Below are positions 1-7,386 of a DNA stretch of 18,596 bases, one piece after another. Position numbers and translations under genes: made by a program. A model generated the notes under the pieces. The model was not told where the DNA came from, did not search any database, and worked only from the letters and a program-made list of their open reading frames with translations. Position 1 is the stretch's first letter; each line of letters starts with the position of its first letter. The DNA comes from Actinomycetota bacterium (GTDB lineage: Bacteria > Actinomycetota > Actinomycetes > S36-B12), in assembly GCA_003456155.1 (NCBI GenBank), contig DMPC01000176.1, positions 18,549 to 37,144 on the forward strand. The letters are read 5' to 3'.

Positions 1-101
1 GCATTCAGCCCGACGCCGTCGCGCATCGGTACGCGGTGCCGACTCAGCCGCACGCCGTGCGAGGGGCCGAGGTCGATCTGAGTGCTGCTGGGGACGGACA
101 T
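1..101 (-). CDS. N-terminal start of a CocE/NonD-like acyl hydrolase (partial)
   Basis: Reading leftward from an ATG at 101, 33 codons are open to the window edge. A strong GGAGG lies 5 nt upstream of this ATG. Residues around 23-31 read HRVPMRDGVGL, which matches the N-terminal signature (V-x-V-x-M-R-D-G-V-x-L) of the CocE/NonD family of X-Pro dipeptidyl-peptidase-like serine hydrolases (cocaine esterase, glutaryl acylase and relatives). The catalytic residues lie outside the window, so activity cannot be judged. The gene is divergent from the racemase gene and shares its short promoter region, so the two are probably co-controlled. The family call rests on one short motif. Confidence 0.6.
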   Translation of the reverse strand, partial: MSVPSSTQIDLGPSHGVRLSRHRVPMRDGVGLN

Positions 102-124
102 GTAAGCCTCCGCGATCGCTCTTT

Positions 125-143
125 ATCGTAAGATACTTCTGAT
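125..143. promoter_or_regulatory. Candidate operator in the divergent promoter, degraded copy of the 7280-7298 dyad
   Basis: The intergenic region between the leftward hydrolase start (101) and the racemase start (216) contains CGTAA at 127-131, a 5-nt spacer and TTCTG at 137-141. Aligned to the perfect 19-bp dyad at 7280-7298 it matches at 13 of 19 positions, with the same spacing. A short TATC-N4-GATA inverted repeat (124-135) overlaps it. Calling this an operator is inference. The similarity is only suggestive given its length. Confidence 0.3.
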
Positions 144-215
144 GCGGGTCGGACGCTAGGACCTGCTGCCCACCCGACATCGCGACGTTTCGGGTTCCCA
201 CTCTCCGGAGGCATC

Positions 216-1337
216 ATGCGGATCGAGAAGGTCGTTGTCCACCGATGTGCTCTACCGCTGGTGCGGCCGTTCCGGACCTCGTTCTTCACCGAGTACACCA
301 AGGACGTCCTCCTCGTGGAGGTCACCACCGACGTCGGGACCGGATGGGGTGAGTGTGTTGCCGCCACGGATCCGCTATACAGCCATGAGTTCAACGATGC
401 CGTCATGCTCGTCTGGCGCGACCATCTCATCCCCCGCCTGATGGGCCGTGACGTAACCGCGGAGGAGGTCCCCGCCATCCTGGGCCCCGTCCGCGGACAC
501 CCCATGGCGCGCGGTGCCCTGGAGCTCGCCGTCCTCGACGCGCAACTGCGTGCGTCCGGGCAGTCCTTCGCCTCCTACCTCGGTTCGGTCCACGACCGGA
601 TCCCGTGCGGGGTCTCCACCGGGATCCCGGACGACGACTCGATCGACACCCTCGTGGCAGAGGTCGACGGCTACGTCGCCGAGGGCTACCGGCGCGTGAA
701 GCTCAAGATCCAGCCGGGCTGGGATATCGAGCCGACCCGAGTGATCCGCGAGCGCTACCCCGACCTGCCGCTGCAGGTCGATGCGAACCAGGCCTACTCA
801 CGTGACGACATCGATCACCTCTGCCGCCTCGACGAGTTCGATCTCCTGCTCGTCGAGCAGCCGATCCATGAGGAGGACTACCTCGGCCACAAACTGTTGG
901 CGGAGAGGATGCGCACGCCCGTCTGCCTGGACGAGTCGGTGCTGTCGGCCGACAACGCCGAGAGCCTGATCGACTACGGCGCCTGCGAGATCGTCAACAT
1001 CAAGGCAGGCCGCGTCGGCGGCTACCTGAGCGCAAAAGCGATCCATGACGTCGCGCTCAGCCGCGGAGTCCCCGTGTGGTGCGGCGGCATGGTGGAGACG
1101 GGGATCGGCCGCGCGGCCAACATCGCACTGGCGTCGCTGCCGGGCTTCACGGTGATCGGTGACACCAGTTCGTCCTCTCGGTTCTTCCACCAGGACGTGA
1201 CGGAGCCGTTGACGATGGACGCCGACGGGATGATGACGGTGCCGACCGACCCCGGGCTGGGCCGCACCCCGATCCCGGATGCTCTCGAGGAGCTCCGGAC
1301 AGATCGCGTGATCCTGACCGATGGCCGCCATGACTGA
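216..1337 (+). CDS. N-acylamino acid racemase / o-succinylbenzoate synthase-like enolase-superfamily enzyme
   Basis: This is a 373-residue member of the muconate-lactonizing-enzyme subgroup of the enolase superfamily, most like the OSBS/N-succinylamino acid racemase family. The capping domain occupies about residues 1-130 and the TIM-barrel the rest. Catalytic landmarks are visible: VKLKI with Lys162 and Lys164 (second Lys as acid/base), metal ligands Asp189 (VDAN), Glu214 (VEQP) and Asp239 (LDES), and Lys263 in NIKAGRVGG. Length and residue spacing match characterised N-acylamino acid racemases of about 370 residues. The ATG has GGAGG at 207-211. No menaquinone genes are nearby. The next gene, a GNAT overlapping by 17 bp, is the typical partner of racemases that invert D-amino acids through N-acyl intermediates. 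Racemase activity is therefore favoured over MenC, but the substrate is unknown. Confidence 0.88.
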   Translation: MRIEKVVVHRCALPLVRPFRTSFFTEYTKDVLLVEVTTDVGTGWGECVAATDPLYSHEFNDAVMLVWRDHLIPRLMGRDVTAEEVPAILGPVRGHPMARGALELAVLDAQLRASGQSFASYLGSVHDRIPCGVSTGIPDDDSIDTLVAEVDGYVAEGYRRVKLKIQPGWDIEPTRVIRERYPDLPLQVDANQAYSRDDIDHLCRLDEFDLLLVEQPIHEEDYLGHKLLAERMRTPVCLDESVLSADNAESLIDYGACEIVNIKAGRVGGYLSAKAIHDVALSRGVPVWCGGMVETGIGRAANIALASLPGFTVIGDTSSSSRFFHQDVTEPLTMDADGMMTVPTDPGLGRTPIPDALEELRTDRVILTDGRHD

Positions 1338-2049
1338 CGATGGAGCGCGCGCCGACGCCGTCGAGGTGCGCATGCTGGACGATCTGGCCGACCTCGAGAG
1401 CGTCGATGTGCTGTTCGCGTCGGTCTGGGGCCCAGGGACCCCAGTCATCGGCGTGGAGCTCCTGCGGGCGCTCTCGCACGGCGGCGGCTATGTCTCGGGT
1501 GCCTACCTGAAGGGCCGGCTCGTGGGGGCGTCCGTCGGCTTCCGCGGCAGCCACCACGGGCGCGCGACTCTGCACTCGCACGCCACCGGCGTGTCCGTCC
1601 AGGCGCGTGGACTTCACGTCGGCCGGACGCTCAAGCTGCACCAGCGCGACTGGGCTGCCGATTCAGGGATTCCCCTGATCACCTGGACGTTCGATCCACT
1701 CGTGCGCCGCAATGCCTGGTTCAACATCTCGCGGCTCGGAGCCCGGCCGGCCGAGTACCTGGTGGACTTCTACGGGCCCATGACTGACGCGATCAACGCC
1801 GGTGATCCGTCCGACCGGCTGCTCATGGTGTGGGAGGTGGCGGGGCAGCTCCCCCACGCGGCCATCGACGCCACCACGCACGACGTCGTCGCCACGCCCG
1901 AGGACATCGAGGCACTGCGTGTCACCGATCCGGCCGCGGCGAGCGTCTGGCGGCTGCGGCTGCGCGAGGAGCTTCGAGAGCCGGTCGAGGCCGGGCGCGT
2001 CATCGGGTTCACACGGGACGGGGGCTACCTTCTCGCAGCCAGGCCATGA
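1321..2049 (+). CDS. GNAT-superfamily acyltransferase (COG3375-like), racemase partner
   Basis: The protein has 242 residues. The segment LHSHATGVSVQARG followed by LHVGRTLK (about 84-105) is a GNAT acyl-CoA pyrophosphate-binding region. The following ITWTFDPLVRRNAWFNISRL stretch (about 120-139) and the NFYG-like DFYG (149-152) are typical of the predicted acetyltransferase family COG3375. These genes often sit beside enolase-superfamily racemases. In a characterised Geobacillus pathway such a GNAT N-succinylates D-amino acids, the racemase epimerises them and a desuccinylase releases the L form. The start overlaps the racemase stop: the ATG at 1321 gives 17 bp of overlap, and a second in-frame ATG at 1330 gives an 8-bp overlap. 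Translational coupling is likely. It ends 4 bp from the convergent SDR stop. Acyl donor and acceptor are inferred, not shown. Confidence 0.8.
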   Translation: MAAMTDDGARADAVEVRMLDDLADLESVDVLFASVWGPGTPVIGVELLRALSHGGGYVSGAYLKGRLVGASVGFRGSHHGRATLHSHATGVSVQARGLHVGRTLKLHQRDWAADSGIPLITWTFDPLVRRNAWFNISRLGARPAEYLVDFYGPMTDAINAGDPSDRLLMVWEVAGQLPHAAIDATTHDVVATPEDIEALRVTDPAAASVWRLRLREELREPVEAGRVIGFTRDGGYLLAARP

Positions 2050-2053
2050 TCCG

Positions 2054-2788
2054 CTACAGGGAGAGCCAGCCGCCGTCCACCGGGACATAGGCACCCGTCA
2101 CGTACGAGGACTCCTCCGAGGTGAGGAACGCGCACACCGACGCGATCTCCTCTGCGGTGGCGGGCCGTCCCAGTGGGATCCGCTCGCGCAGCCAGGCTCC
2201 TCGGACGGGATCGTCGATGGTGCCCTGACTCATCGGGGTTGCGACCGGTCCGGGGCCGACCACATTGACCCGGACCCCGTGCCTGGCCCAGTCAACCGCG
2301 AGGGCGCGGCCGAGTTGCAGCACCGCCCCCTTCGACGCGGTGTAGGCGGCGTTCCCGCCGTACCCGACCTGGGAGAGGATCGAGCCGAGCAGGACCACCG
2401 AGCCGGACTCCTGGGCGACCATCCGGGCGCCGATGGCGCGGGCAACGAGGAATGTGCCCGTCACGTTCACGCGCATCGTCCGTTCGAAGACGTCCAGCGG
2501 CATCTCGTGCGCGTCGACGAACTCCTCCTCGATACCAGCGCAGTGCACGAGCGCGTCGATGCGTCCGTAGGCCTCGACGGCCGCGCGTGCCAGGCGTGCG
2601 GTGTCGGCTTCATCGGTCACGTCGGCCGCGATGGCCGCCCCTCCGCACTCGTCAGCCGCTGCCGTGAGGGCCTCGGACGGCAGGTCCGACAGCACTACCC
2701 GGTCACCGCGCGCGGCGAGCCGAGCCGCAGTGGCGCGACCGATTCCAGACGCGGCACCGGTGACCACCGTGACCTGAGCGGCGCTCAT
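2054..2788 (-). CDS. Short-chain dehydrogenase/reductase (classical SDR, NAD-type)
   Basis: This 244-residue classical SDR has the Rossmann motif TGAASGIG at 10-17, Asp35 at the end of beta-2 (which usually selects NAD(H) over NADP(H)), Asn108, a catalytic Ser at 136 (or 139), and Tyr149-x3-Lys153 in AAYTASKGAV. The C-terminal YVTGAYVPVDGGW is typical of 3-oxoacyl-ACP-reductase-like/alcohol dehydrogenase SDRs. The substrate cannot be inferred. The start was set at the ATG at 2788, which overlaps the upstream hydrolase stop as ATGA. A longer open frame to 2893 adds only an arginine/proline-rich stretch lying inside the neighbour, so it is not used. It is the last gene of the five-gene leftward operon and probably oxidises or reduces an alcohol/ketone made by the flavoenzymes. 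Confidence 0.88.
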   Translation of the reverse strand: MSAAQVTVVTGAASGIGRATAARLAARGDRVVLSDLPSEALTAAADECGGAAIAADVTDEADTARLARAAVEAYGRIDALVHCAGIEEEFVDAHEMPLDVFERTMRVNVTGTFLVARAIGARMVAQESGSVVLLGSILSQVGYGGNAAYTASKGAVLQLGRALAVDWARHGVRVNVVGPGPVATPMSQGTIDDPVRGAWLRERIPLGRPATAEEIASVCAFLTSEESSYVTGAYVPVDGGWLSL

Positions 2789-3729
2789 GCCTGGCCACCA
2801 TCGAGCCGGGCGAGGAAGTCGCTCACGAGCGGGTAGAAAAGGTGCGGCGCCTCGACGTGGCTGCTGTGCGATGCATCCGGCAGCAGGTGCCACTGTGCGT
2901 CGGCGATGCCCTCGGCCAACGTGCGCATGACGGCCGGGGTCGCCTCGTCATACTCTCCCGACACGCAGAGCACCGGCACGTCGATCTCCGCCAGCCTCGG
3001 TCGAACGTCCCAGCCGTTGAGCACACCCATCGCGGTCCCGTTGTCGAACTCCGAGCCTCCGGCCATCACGCGGTACACCTCTCCGTCCTCCTCAAGTGAC
3101 GTGTCACCGCGTTGCATCGACTCCGGCATCGGGTCGAGCCGGCAGACGAATCGCCGGTTGAACTCGCGCTCGGCCGCGCGGAACTCCGCGCTATCGATCT
3201 GGCCCGTCTCCGCCGCTTCCTGCAGGGCTGCGCGGGCCTCGTCGGGCAGGGTCGCGACCAGTGCATCCGTGGCGACCATCCACTCCTCGATGCTCGCGAG
3301 CGTCGAGTACAGGACCATCCCGACGAGGCCCGGTGGCTTCGTCAGGGCAGCCTCGAGGGCGAGCATGCCGCCCCATGATTGGCCGATGAGGGCGTAGCGG
3401 TCGAGGCCGAGCTCCTTCACGAGGAGCGCGAGCTCCTCGACGTACAGGCCCGGTTCGAACATCGCGGGATCGTGGGGCACGTCCTTGAGCGAGGACTCGC
3501 CGCAGCCGAGCTGGTCGTAGCGCACGACCGCCCGCCCGGTGAGCGCCAGGCCCTCCATCGGCTCCAGCGAGTAGGACGGGTAGCCGGGGCCGCCGTGGAG
3601 AAGGATCACCGGCACCCGTCCGGACCTCAGGTCGCCCGTGACGCGGTACCACGTGCGGAAGCCGCGGACATCGAGGTGCCCGTCGACCTGCGCAAGCGCG
3701 CCGCGTTGTGCACTCATCGGCGTCGTCAT
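2785..3729 (-). CDS. Alpha/beta hydrolase of the proline iminopeptidase / amino acid amidase type
   Basis: This 314-residue alpha/beta-hydrolase fold enzyme has the oxyanion-hole motif HGGPG at 45-49, YDQLGCGESS at 71-80, the nucleophile elbow GQSWGG (Ser118), an acid in SGEYDEATP (Asp261) and the C-terminal DASHSSH (His288 likely). HGGPG plus YDQxGxGxS is the signature of the S33 prolyl iminopeptidase family, which also includes L-amino acid amidases and epoxide-hydrolase-like enzymes. A role in releasing an amino acid or cleaving an amide/ester is plausible here. The ATG at 3729 is preceded by a GGAAGGGGG run. The 3' end overlaps the SDR start by ATGA, and the gap to the upstream GMC gene is 37 bp, so it belongs to the same operon. 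It is cytoplasmic: no signal peptide is visible. Confidence 0.85.
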   Translation of the reverse strand: MTTPMSAQRGALAQVDGHLDVRGFRTWYRVTGDLRSGRVPVILLHGGPGYPSYSLEPMEGLALTGRAVVRYDQLGCGESSLKDVPHDPAMFEPGLYVEELALLVKELGLDRYALIGQSWGGMLALEAALTKPPGLVGMVLYSTLASIEEWMVATDALVATLPDEARAALQEAAETGQIDSAEFRAAEREFNRRFVCRLDPMPESMQRGDTSLEEDGEVYRVMAGGSEFDNGTAMGVLNGWDVRPRLAEIDVPVLCVSGEYDEATPAVMRTLAEGIADAQWHLLPDASHSSHVEAPHLFYPLVSDFLARLDGGQA

Positions 3730-3766
3730 CGACGGCCCCCTTCCCTACGAGGTCTCCTGGTGGAGA

Positions 3767-5242
3767 TCACGGGATGCTCGCAGCTATGCGCTCGCCGGCG
3801 ACCACGACCGGCAGCGCCGGAGTCGACCGCGGGAGCTCGGGGAAGATCGACGCATCGGCGATGCGAAGGGCCTCCACTCCGTGGACCCGGCCGTCCTCGT
3901 CGCACACTCCCCCCTCACCCGGATCGCCCATCTTGGCCGTCCCCGCAGGATGCCAGTAGTGGCTGTGGGTACGTCGCATCCACTGGTCGATGCTCTCGCC
4001 GTCGGCCGGGGAGTTGGTCCGCTCCCCCAGGAAAAGGGCGAGTTCACTGCTGAGGCAGAGCCGCGCCGCCACCTCGAGCCCGTCGGCGAGGGCGGAGCGA
4101 TCCACGGACGACTCGAGGTACCGATGGTCGGGCGTCGCCGGTGCGGCGGTGCCGTTCATGACCAGCCGTCCCCGCGACCGCGGGGTGAGGAGACCGACGG
4201 GCATGACGACGGACCATCCTGTGGGGGAATCGGGTCGCGGCTCGACCCAGGGGTAGACGTGCAGGTCGTAAGGTCCGCTCGCGGTCGCAGAGGCGATCTT
4301 GGCCAGCGCCTGCTCCTCAGGCAGCCAACCGTGCTCAGCGCGGAAGGCGTCGAGCTCCGCCACCAGCAGCGCCGAGGCGTCGAACTCGAGGGTCACCGCC
4401 GGATGGTCGTGCAGGTTCGCTCCGACGCCCGCGAGCTCCACCAGGTGGTCGGCCCCGACCGCCGCAACATCATCCGCCGATCCGATGCCCGAGCGGACGA
4501 GGAGCTCGGGCGTCGCATAGGCGCCGGCGCACACGACGACCTCGGAGCACCAGACGATGCTGGTCTCGCCGAACCTCTCGACGATCACGCCGGTGGCGCG
4601 CCCGCCCTCGATCACGACCCGCTGCGCCACGGCGTTGCCCCACACCTCGAGATGGCCCGAGAGTCGGACAGGGTCCAGGTAGCCGAACGACGCGTTCCAC
4701 CGGACGCCGTCGACGACGTTGACCGGGCTCACGTCCACTCCGACGGCCCCGTCGAGGTCGTCGAGGTCCGCGCGGCGCGGGATCCCCTCCGCCTCGCACG
4801 CGGCGACGAAAGCGAGCTGGAGAGGCTGGACCTCTTCGTCGGAGTACCGGCGGACGCGCATCCGCTCCCTCGCAGCGGCGAAGTGCGGACGCAGGTCCGC
4901 CGCTGACCATCCGCTGAGCCCTGACACAGCCCATCGGTCGTAGTCGCCCGACCATCCCCACGACTGGGCGCAGCCGTTATGCGTCGAACACCCCCCGAGG
5001 ACCCGCGCCCGCTCGAACGGGATGACACGCCCGTCGGCCGCCGGACCCCGGTAGCCCCAGTCGTGCGTCGTCGGCAGAGTGCTGGCGTCGAGGAGTTCCG
5101 CGGGCCAGCGGCCGGACGTCGGCGAGCCGTAGTCGGGCCCAGCCTCGATGAGCAGCACCCGCCGGTCGCCGCGCTCGGCAAGCCGTCCGGCGACGACGCT
5201 TCCCGCGGTTCCCCCGCCGATGACGATGACGTCGACGTTCAT
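3767..5242 (-). CDS. GMC-family FAD-dependent oxidoreductase
   Basis: This 491-residue glucose-methanol-choline oxidoreductase has an N-terminal dinucleotide-binding motif VIGGGTAGS (7-15), the FAD contact EAGPDYGS (33-40), the family signature RVLGGCSTHNG (80-90), GVGANLHDHP (272-281) and the C-terminal YWHPAGTAKMG with catalytic His431. Family members oxidise alcohols, amines of choline type or sugars. The usual second catalytic residue (His or Asn two positions before the proline in the last signature) appears to be Ala476 in STPALP. This is unusual and may alter or weaken oxidase chemistry. The ATG overlaps the upstream flavoprotein stop as ATGA, so the two flavoenzymes are translationally coupled. 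The substrate is unknown. Confidence 0.88.
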   Translation of the reverse strand: MNVDVIVIGGGTAGSVVAGRLAERGDRRVLLIEAGPDYGSPTSGRWPAELLDASTLPTTHDWGYRGPAADGRVIPFERARVLGGCSTHNGCAQSWGWSGDYDRWAVSGLSGWSAADLRPHFAAARERMRVRRYSDEEVQPLQLAFVAACEAEGIPRRADLDDLDGAVGVDVSPVNVVDGVRWNASFGYLDPVRLSGHLEVWGNAVAQRVVIEGGRATGVIVERFGETSIVWCSEVVVCAGAYATPELLVRSGIGSADDVAAVGADHLVELAGVGANLHDHPAVTLEFDASALLVAELDAFRAEHGWLPEEQALAKIASATASGPYDLHVYPWVEPRPDSPTGWSVVMPVGLLTPRSRGRLVMNGTAAPATPDHRYLESSVDRSALADGLEVAARLCLSSELALFLGERTNSPADGESIDQWMRRTHSHYWHPAGTAKMGDPGEGGVCDEDGRVHGVEALRIADASIFPELPRSTPALPVVVAGERIAASIP

Positions 5243-6909
5243 CCGCGTCCCGCTGCGTCAACACCGGCGATCCAGCCGAACGTGACCGCGAGTCCGAGCG
5301 TGGTCCCGCCGGCCCAGTACGCCTGGCACGCCGGGGATGCGACCGCGTTGCCCGCGCCGTACAGGCCGGGAACGGGCTCTCCGTCCGTGCGCAGCATCCG
5401 CGCACGCGTGTCGATCCGCGGGCCGCCTTTGGTGTCCAGGACGCCGGGGACGAGGACCACGGCGTAGTAGGGGCCGGACTCGGCGAACGCGTGCATCGTC
5501 GGGTTGGGCATCCCGTCGTGCCGCGGAGGGCCAGATCGGCGACGCTCGGTGCTGGTGCCACCGCGGCCGAAGTCGGCGTCGACACCCTGCTCGGACATCT
5601 GGGCCCACCGGTGCAGGGTCTCGTGCAGCGTGTCGACGAATCGTTCGTCAAGGCGCGCGCCCGGGAGGACGTGCTGGTACGCCGCGAGCTTCTCGTCGAT
5701 GCGCTGAGCGAGCTCCGCCCAGGTCTCACCCACCAGTTCGTGCCCCTCACCGGCGACCGAGGGCAGGGGGTTGCCGCCGCCCTCGGTGACGGGGGCATCC
5801 TCGGGCATGGATCGACAACGCCGCGAGACGTCCTCGTCGTAGACCATCACGAGCGGGAGGTTGGGATAGACAGCCTTCGCGGGGTCCCACGCGAAGAACG
5901 CGCGGGTCATCTCGTTGTAGGTGGTCTTCTCGTCGACGACGCGATGGCCCGCGGTGTTGACCACGATCATGCTGTCGCCGGGCAGCCGGAAGGCGCCGCT
6001 CACCGGAGCGGGAGCGTGGTCGAGGACCATCGGCACGTGCCACGCCTCGTTCATCCCGGCGAGGTCCAGGCCGACCTCGGCTGAGATCCGGACGAGATCC
6101 CCGGTGCAGCCGGCGCTCGCGAGACCGCCGAGCACCGGGCCTCGAAGGTGGTTGCGGCGCAGGTCCTCGTCATGGGTGAAGCCGCCCGTTGCGAACACCA
6201 CGCCCCGTCGCGCCTCGACCAGCACCTGGTCCGACGCCCGAGTACCGGCCGCGACGCCGACGACCTGCTCGTCGTCATCCATCACCAGGCCCCACACCGC
6301 GCTGCCCGTGCGCAGGCCGACACCGAGCGAGTCGGCCGTGGACCTCATCGCCTCGATGATGTCCATCCCGAGACCCTCGGTCCCGTCCGGCATCGGCAGG
6401 TAGAGCCCGCGGCCGTTGGGAGCGGCGTTCTCGGGCAGGTCCGCGTAGTAGTCCAACGTCCCGGCCAACGATCGCAGCGGCAGAGCGCCGCACTCGGCCA
6501 GCCCTGCGACCGCCTCGGCGCCGCGATCGTAGAAGGTCTCGAGCAGGGCATGCTCCGCCGGCGGCAGGCCGAGGGTCGGGTGTCCGGGGTCGTACAGCTC
6601 GGGGCGCGCGAGCCGGGCGAGGTAGCGCAGCGCCTCAGGGCGTGGATCGGCCAGGCCGAGGTCGGCCATCCACGGGTGGTTGCAGATCCACAGCCAGGTG
6701 CTGGCGACCTCCCCGTCGAAGCGCCCACCGGCCTTGGCGGTCGTGCCACCGACGGTGACGTCCTTCTCGAGCACAAGCACCTCGGCCCCACTGAGCGCAG
6801 CACCGATCGCCGCCGACCACCCTGCAGCGCCCGAACCAGCGACCACGACGTCGGTGGTGATGTCCCAGGGCACGTCCTCACGCTGTGCGCGCAGAACTCG
6901 CTCACCCAT
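5239..6909 (-). CDS. FAD-dependent dehydrogenase, 3-ketosteroid-delta1-dehydrogenase / fumarate reductase flavoprotein type
   Basis: The protein has 556 residues. The FAD-binding site VVVAGSGAAG (21-30) is followed by EKDVTVGGTTAKAGG (48-62), as in the succinate dehydrogenase/fumarate reductase flavoprotein superfamily. The C-terminal part carries GPYYAVVLVPGVLDTKGG (479-496) and VPGLYGAGN (513-521) followed by PACQAYWAGGTTLG. This pattern is closest to 3-ketosteroid-delta1-dehydrogenase-like enzymes, whose GPFYA tyrosine is catalytic (Tyr481/482 here). A desaturation or reduction alpha,beta to a carbonyl is the likely reaction type; steroid as substrate is not supported by any neighbour. It is second in the leftward operon, 6 bp after EthD, and overlaps the GMC start. 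Confidence 0.85.
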   Translation of the reverse strand: MGERVLRAQREDVPWDITTDVVVAGSGAAGWSAAIGAALSGAEVLVLEKDVTVGGTTAKAGGRFDGEVASTWLWICNHPWMADLGLADPRPEALRYLARLARPELYDPGHPTLGLPPAEHALLETFYDRGAEAVAGLAECGALPLRSLAGTLDYYADLPENAAPNGRGLYLPMPDGTEGLGMDIIEAMRSTADSLGVGLRTGSAVWGLVMDDDEQVVGVAAGTRASDQVLVEARRGVVFATGGFTHDEDLRRNHLRGPVLGGLASAGCTGDLVRISAEVGLDLAGMNEAWHVPMVLDHAPAPVSGAFRLPGDSMIVVNTAGHRVVDEKTTYNEMTRAFFAWDPAKAVYPNLPLVMVYDEDVSRRCRSMPEDAPVTEGGGNPLPSVAGEGHELVGETWAELAQRIDEKLAAYQHVLPGARLDERFVDTLHETLHRWAQMSEQGVDADFGRGGTSTERRRSGPPRHDGMPNPTMHAFAESGPYYAVVLVPGVLDTKGGPRIDTRARMLRTDGEPVPGLYGAGNAVASPACQAYWAGGTTLGLAVTFGWIAGVDAAGRG

Positions 6910-6915
6910 GCTGCG

Positions 6916-7251
6916 TCAGACCACCGGGATCTCGCGGACGACGATCCGTTCGAAGCGCGACACGTGATGGAGCGTGTCGTTGCGCGTCTCGGCCGCCGCA
7001 GGCCGCCCATAGACGTGGTCGAAGTCCTCCTCGGTCTCGAACCACTGCTCGGCGACCCCGTCCCACTCGCAGTCGGCTGCGGGCTTGCCTGACCAGGTGT
7101 CGTCGTCCGACGTGCGGATATTGACCACGTACCGCTTCAGGTACGGCGCCTGCCGGGCCGCGATGAGGTGCAGGTGCTCCTCCCACCACGCCGTGAACTC
7201 CTGGAGGGAGAGCCCGTCCGCGCGCTTGAGGAACCACATCACCTTGATCAT
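6916..7251 (-). CDS. EthD-like small ferredoxin-fold protein
   Basis: The protein has 111 residues and begins MIKVMWFLKRADGLSLQEF, with W-x-E-E-H-L-H-L (about 23-30) and a C-terminal SRFERIVVREIP. This is the dimeric alpha/beta-barrel EthD family (named from ethyl tert-butyl ether degradation loci, also found with polyketide and aromatic catabolic enzymes). Members act as small lyases or accessory proteins, and the exact role of this one is unknown. The start at 7251 is supported by GGAAGG 6 nt upstream. The open frame extends to 7968 without a start signal and antisense to the decarboxylase, so the extension is rejected. It is the first gene of the five-gene operon and is divergent from the decarboxylase across a perfect operator-like dyad. 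Confidence 0.75.
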   Translation of the reverse strand: MIKVMWFLKRADGLSLQEFTAWWEEHLHLIAARQAPYLKRYVVNIRTSDDDTWSGKPAADCEWDGVAEQWFETEEDFDHVYGRPAAAETRNDTLHHVSRFERIVVREIPVV

Positions 7252-7279
7252 GGGATACCTTCCACCTAGACTCCGGCAG

Positions 7280-7298
7280 ACCGTAACAAACTTACGGT
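7280..7298. promoter_or_regulatory. Perfect 19-bp dyad, probable operator of the divergent promoter
   Basis: ACCGTAA (7280-7286), a 5-nt spacer CAAAC, and TTACGGT (7292-7298) form a perfect inverted repeat with 7-bp arms. It lies in the 135-bp gap between the divergently transcribed EthD operon (start 7251) and the decarboxylase (start 7387), about 30 bp from the EthD start. This position and symmetry fit a dimeric repressor of the TetR/MarR/GntR kind. Its cognate regulator is not obvious in the window. Confidence 0.55.
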
Positions 7299-7386
7299 TG
7301 CGAGTCGAGAATCCGGCACTCCCCCATCTGCGCTGGACACAGGCCGGCTTGAGCGAGGCCCTCGCGCTACGGGAGGCATCACTGGC

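Noticed and set aside
1802..2836. 344-codon plus-strand open frame opposite the SDR gene
   Set aside because: It is antisense to a clear SDR with intact motifs, is Arg/Pro-rich with no domain, and is a typical GC-rich shadow frame.
3638..4906. 422-codon plus-strand open frame opposite the GMC gene
   Set aside because: Antisense shadow of the GMC oxidoreductase, with no recognisable motif and no ribosome binding site.
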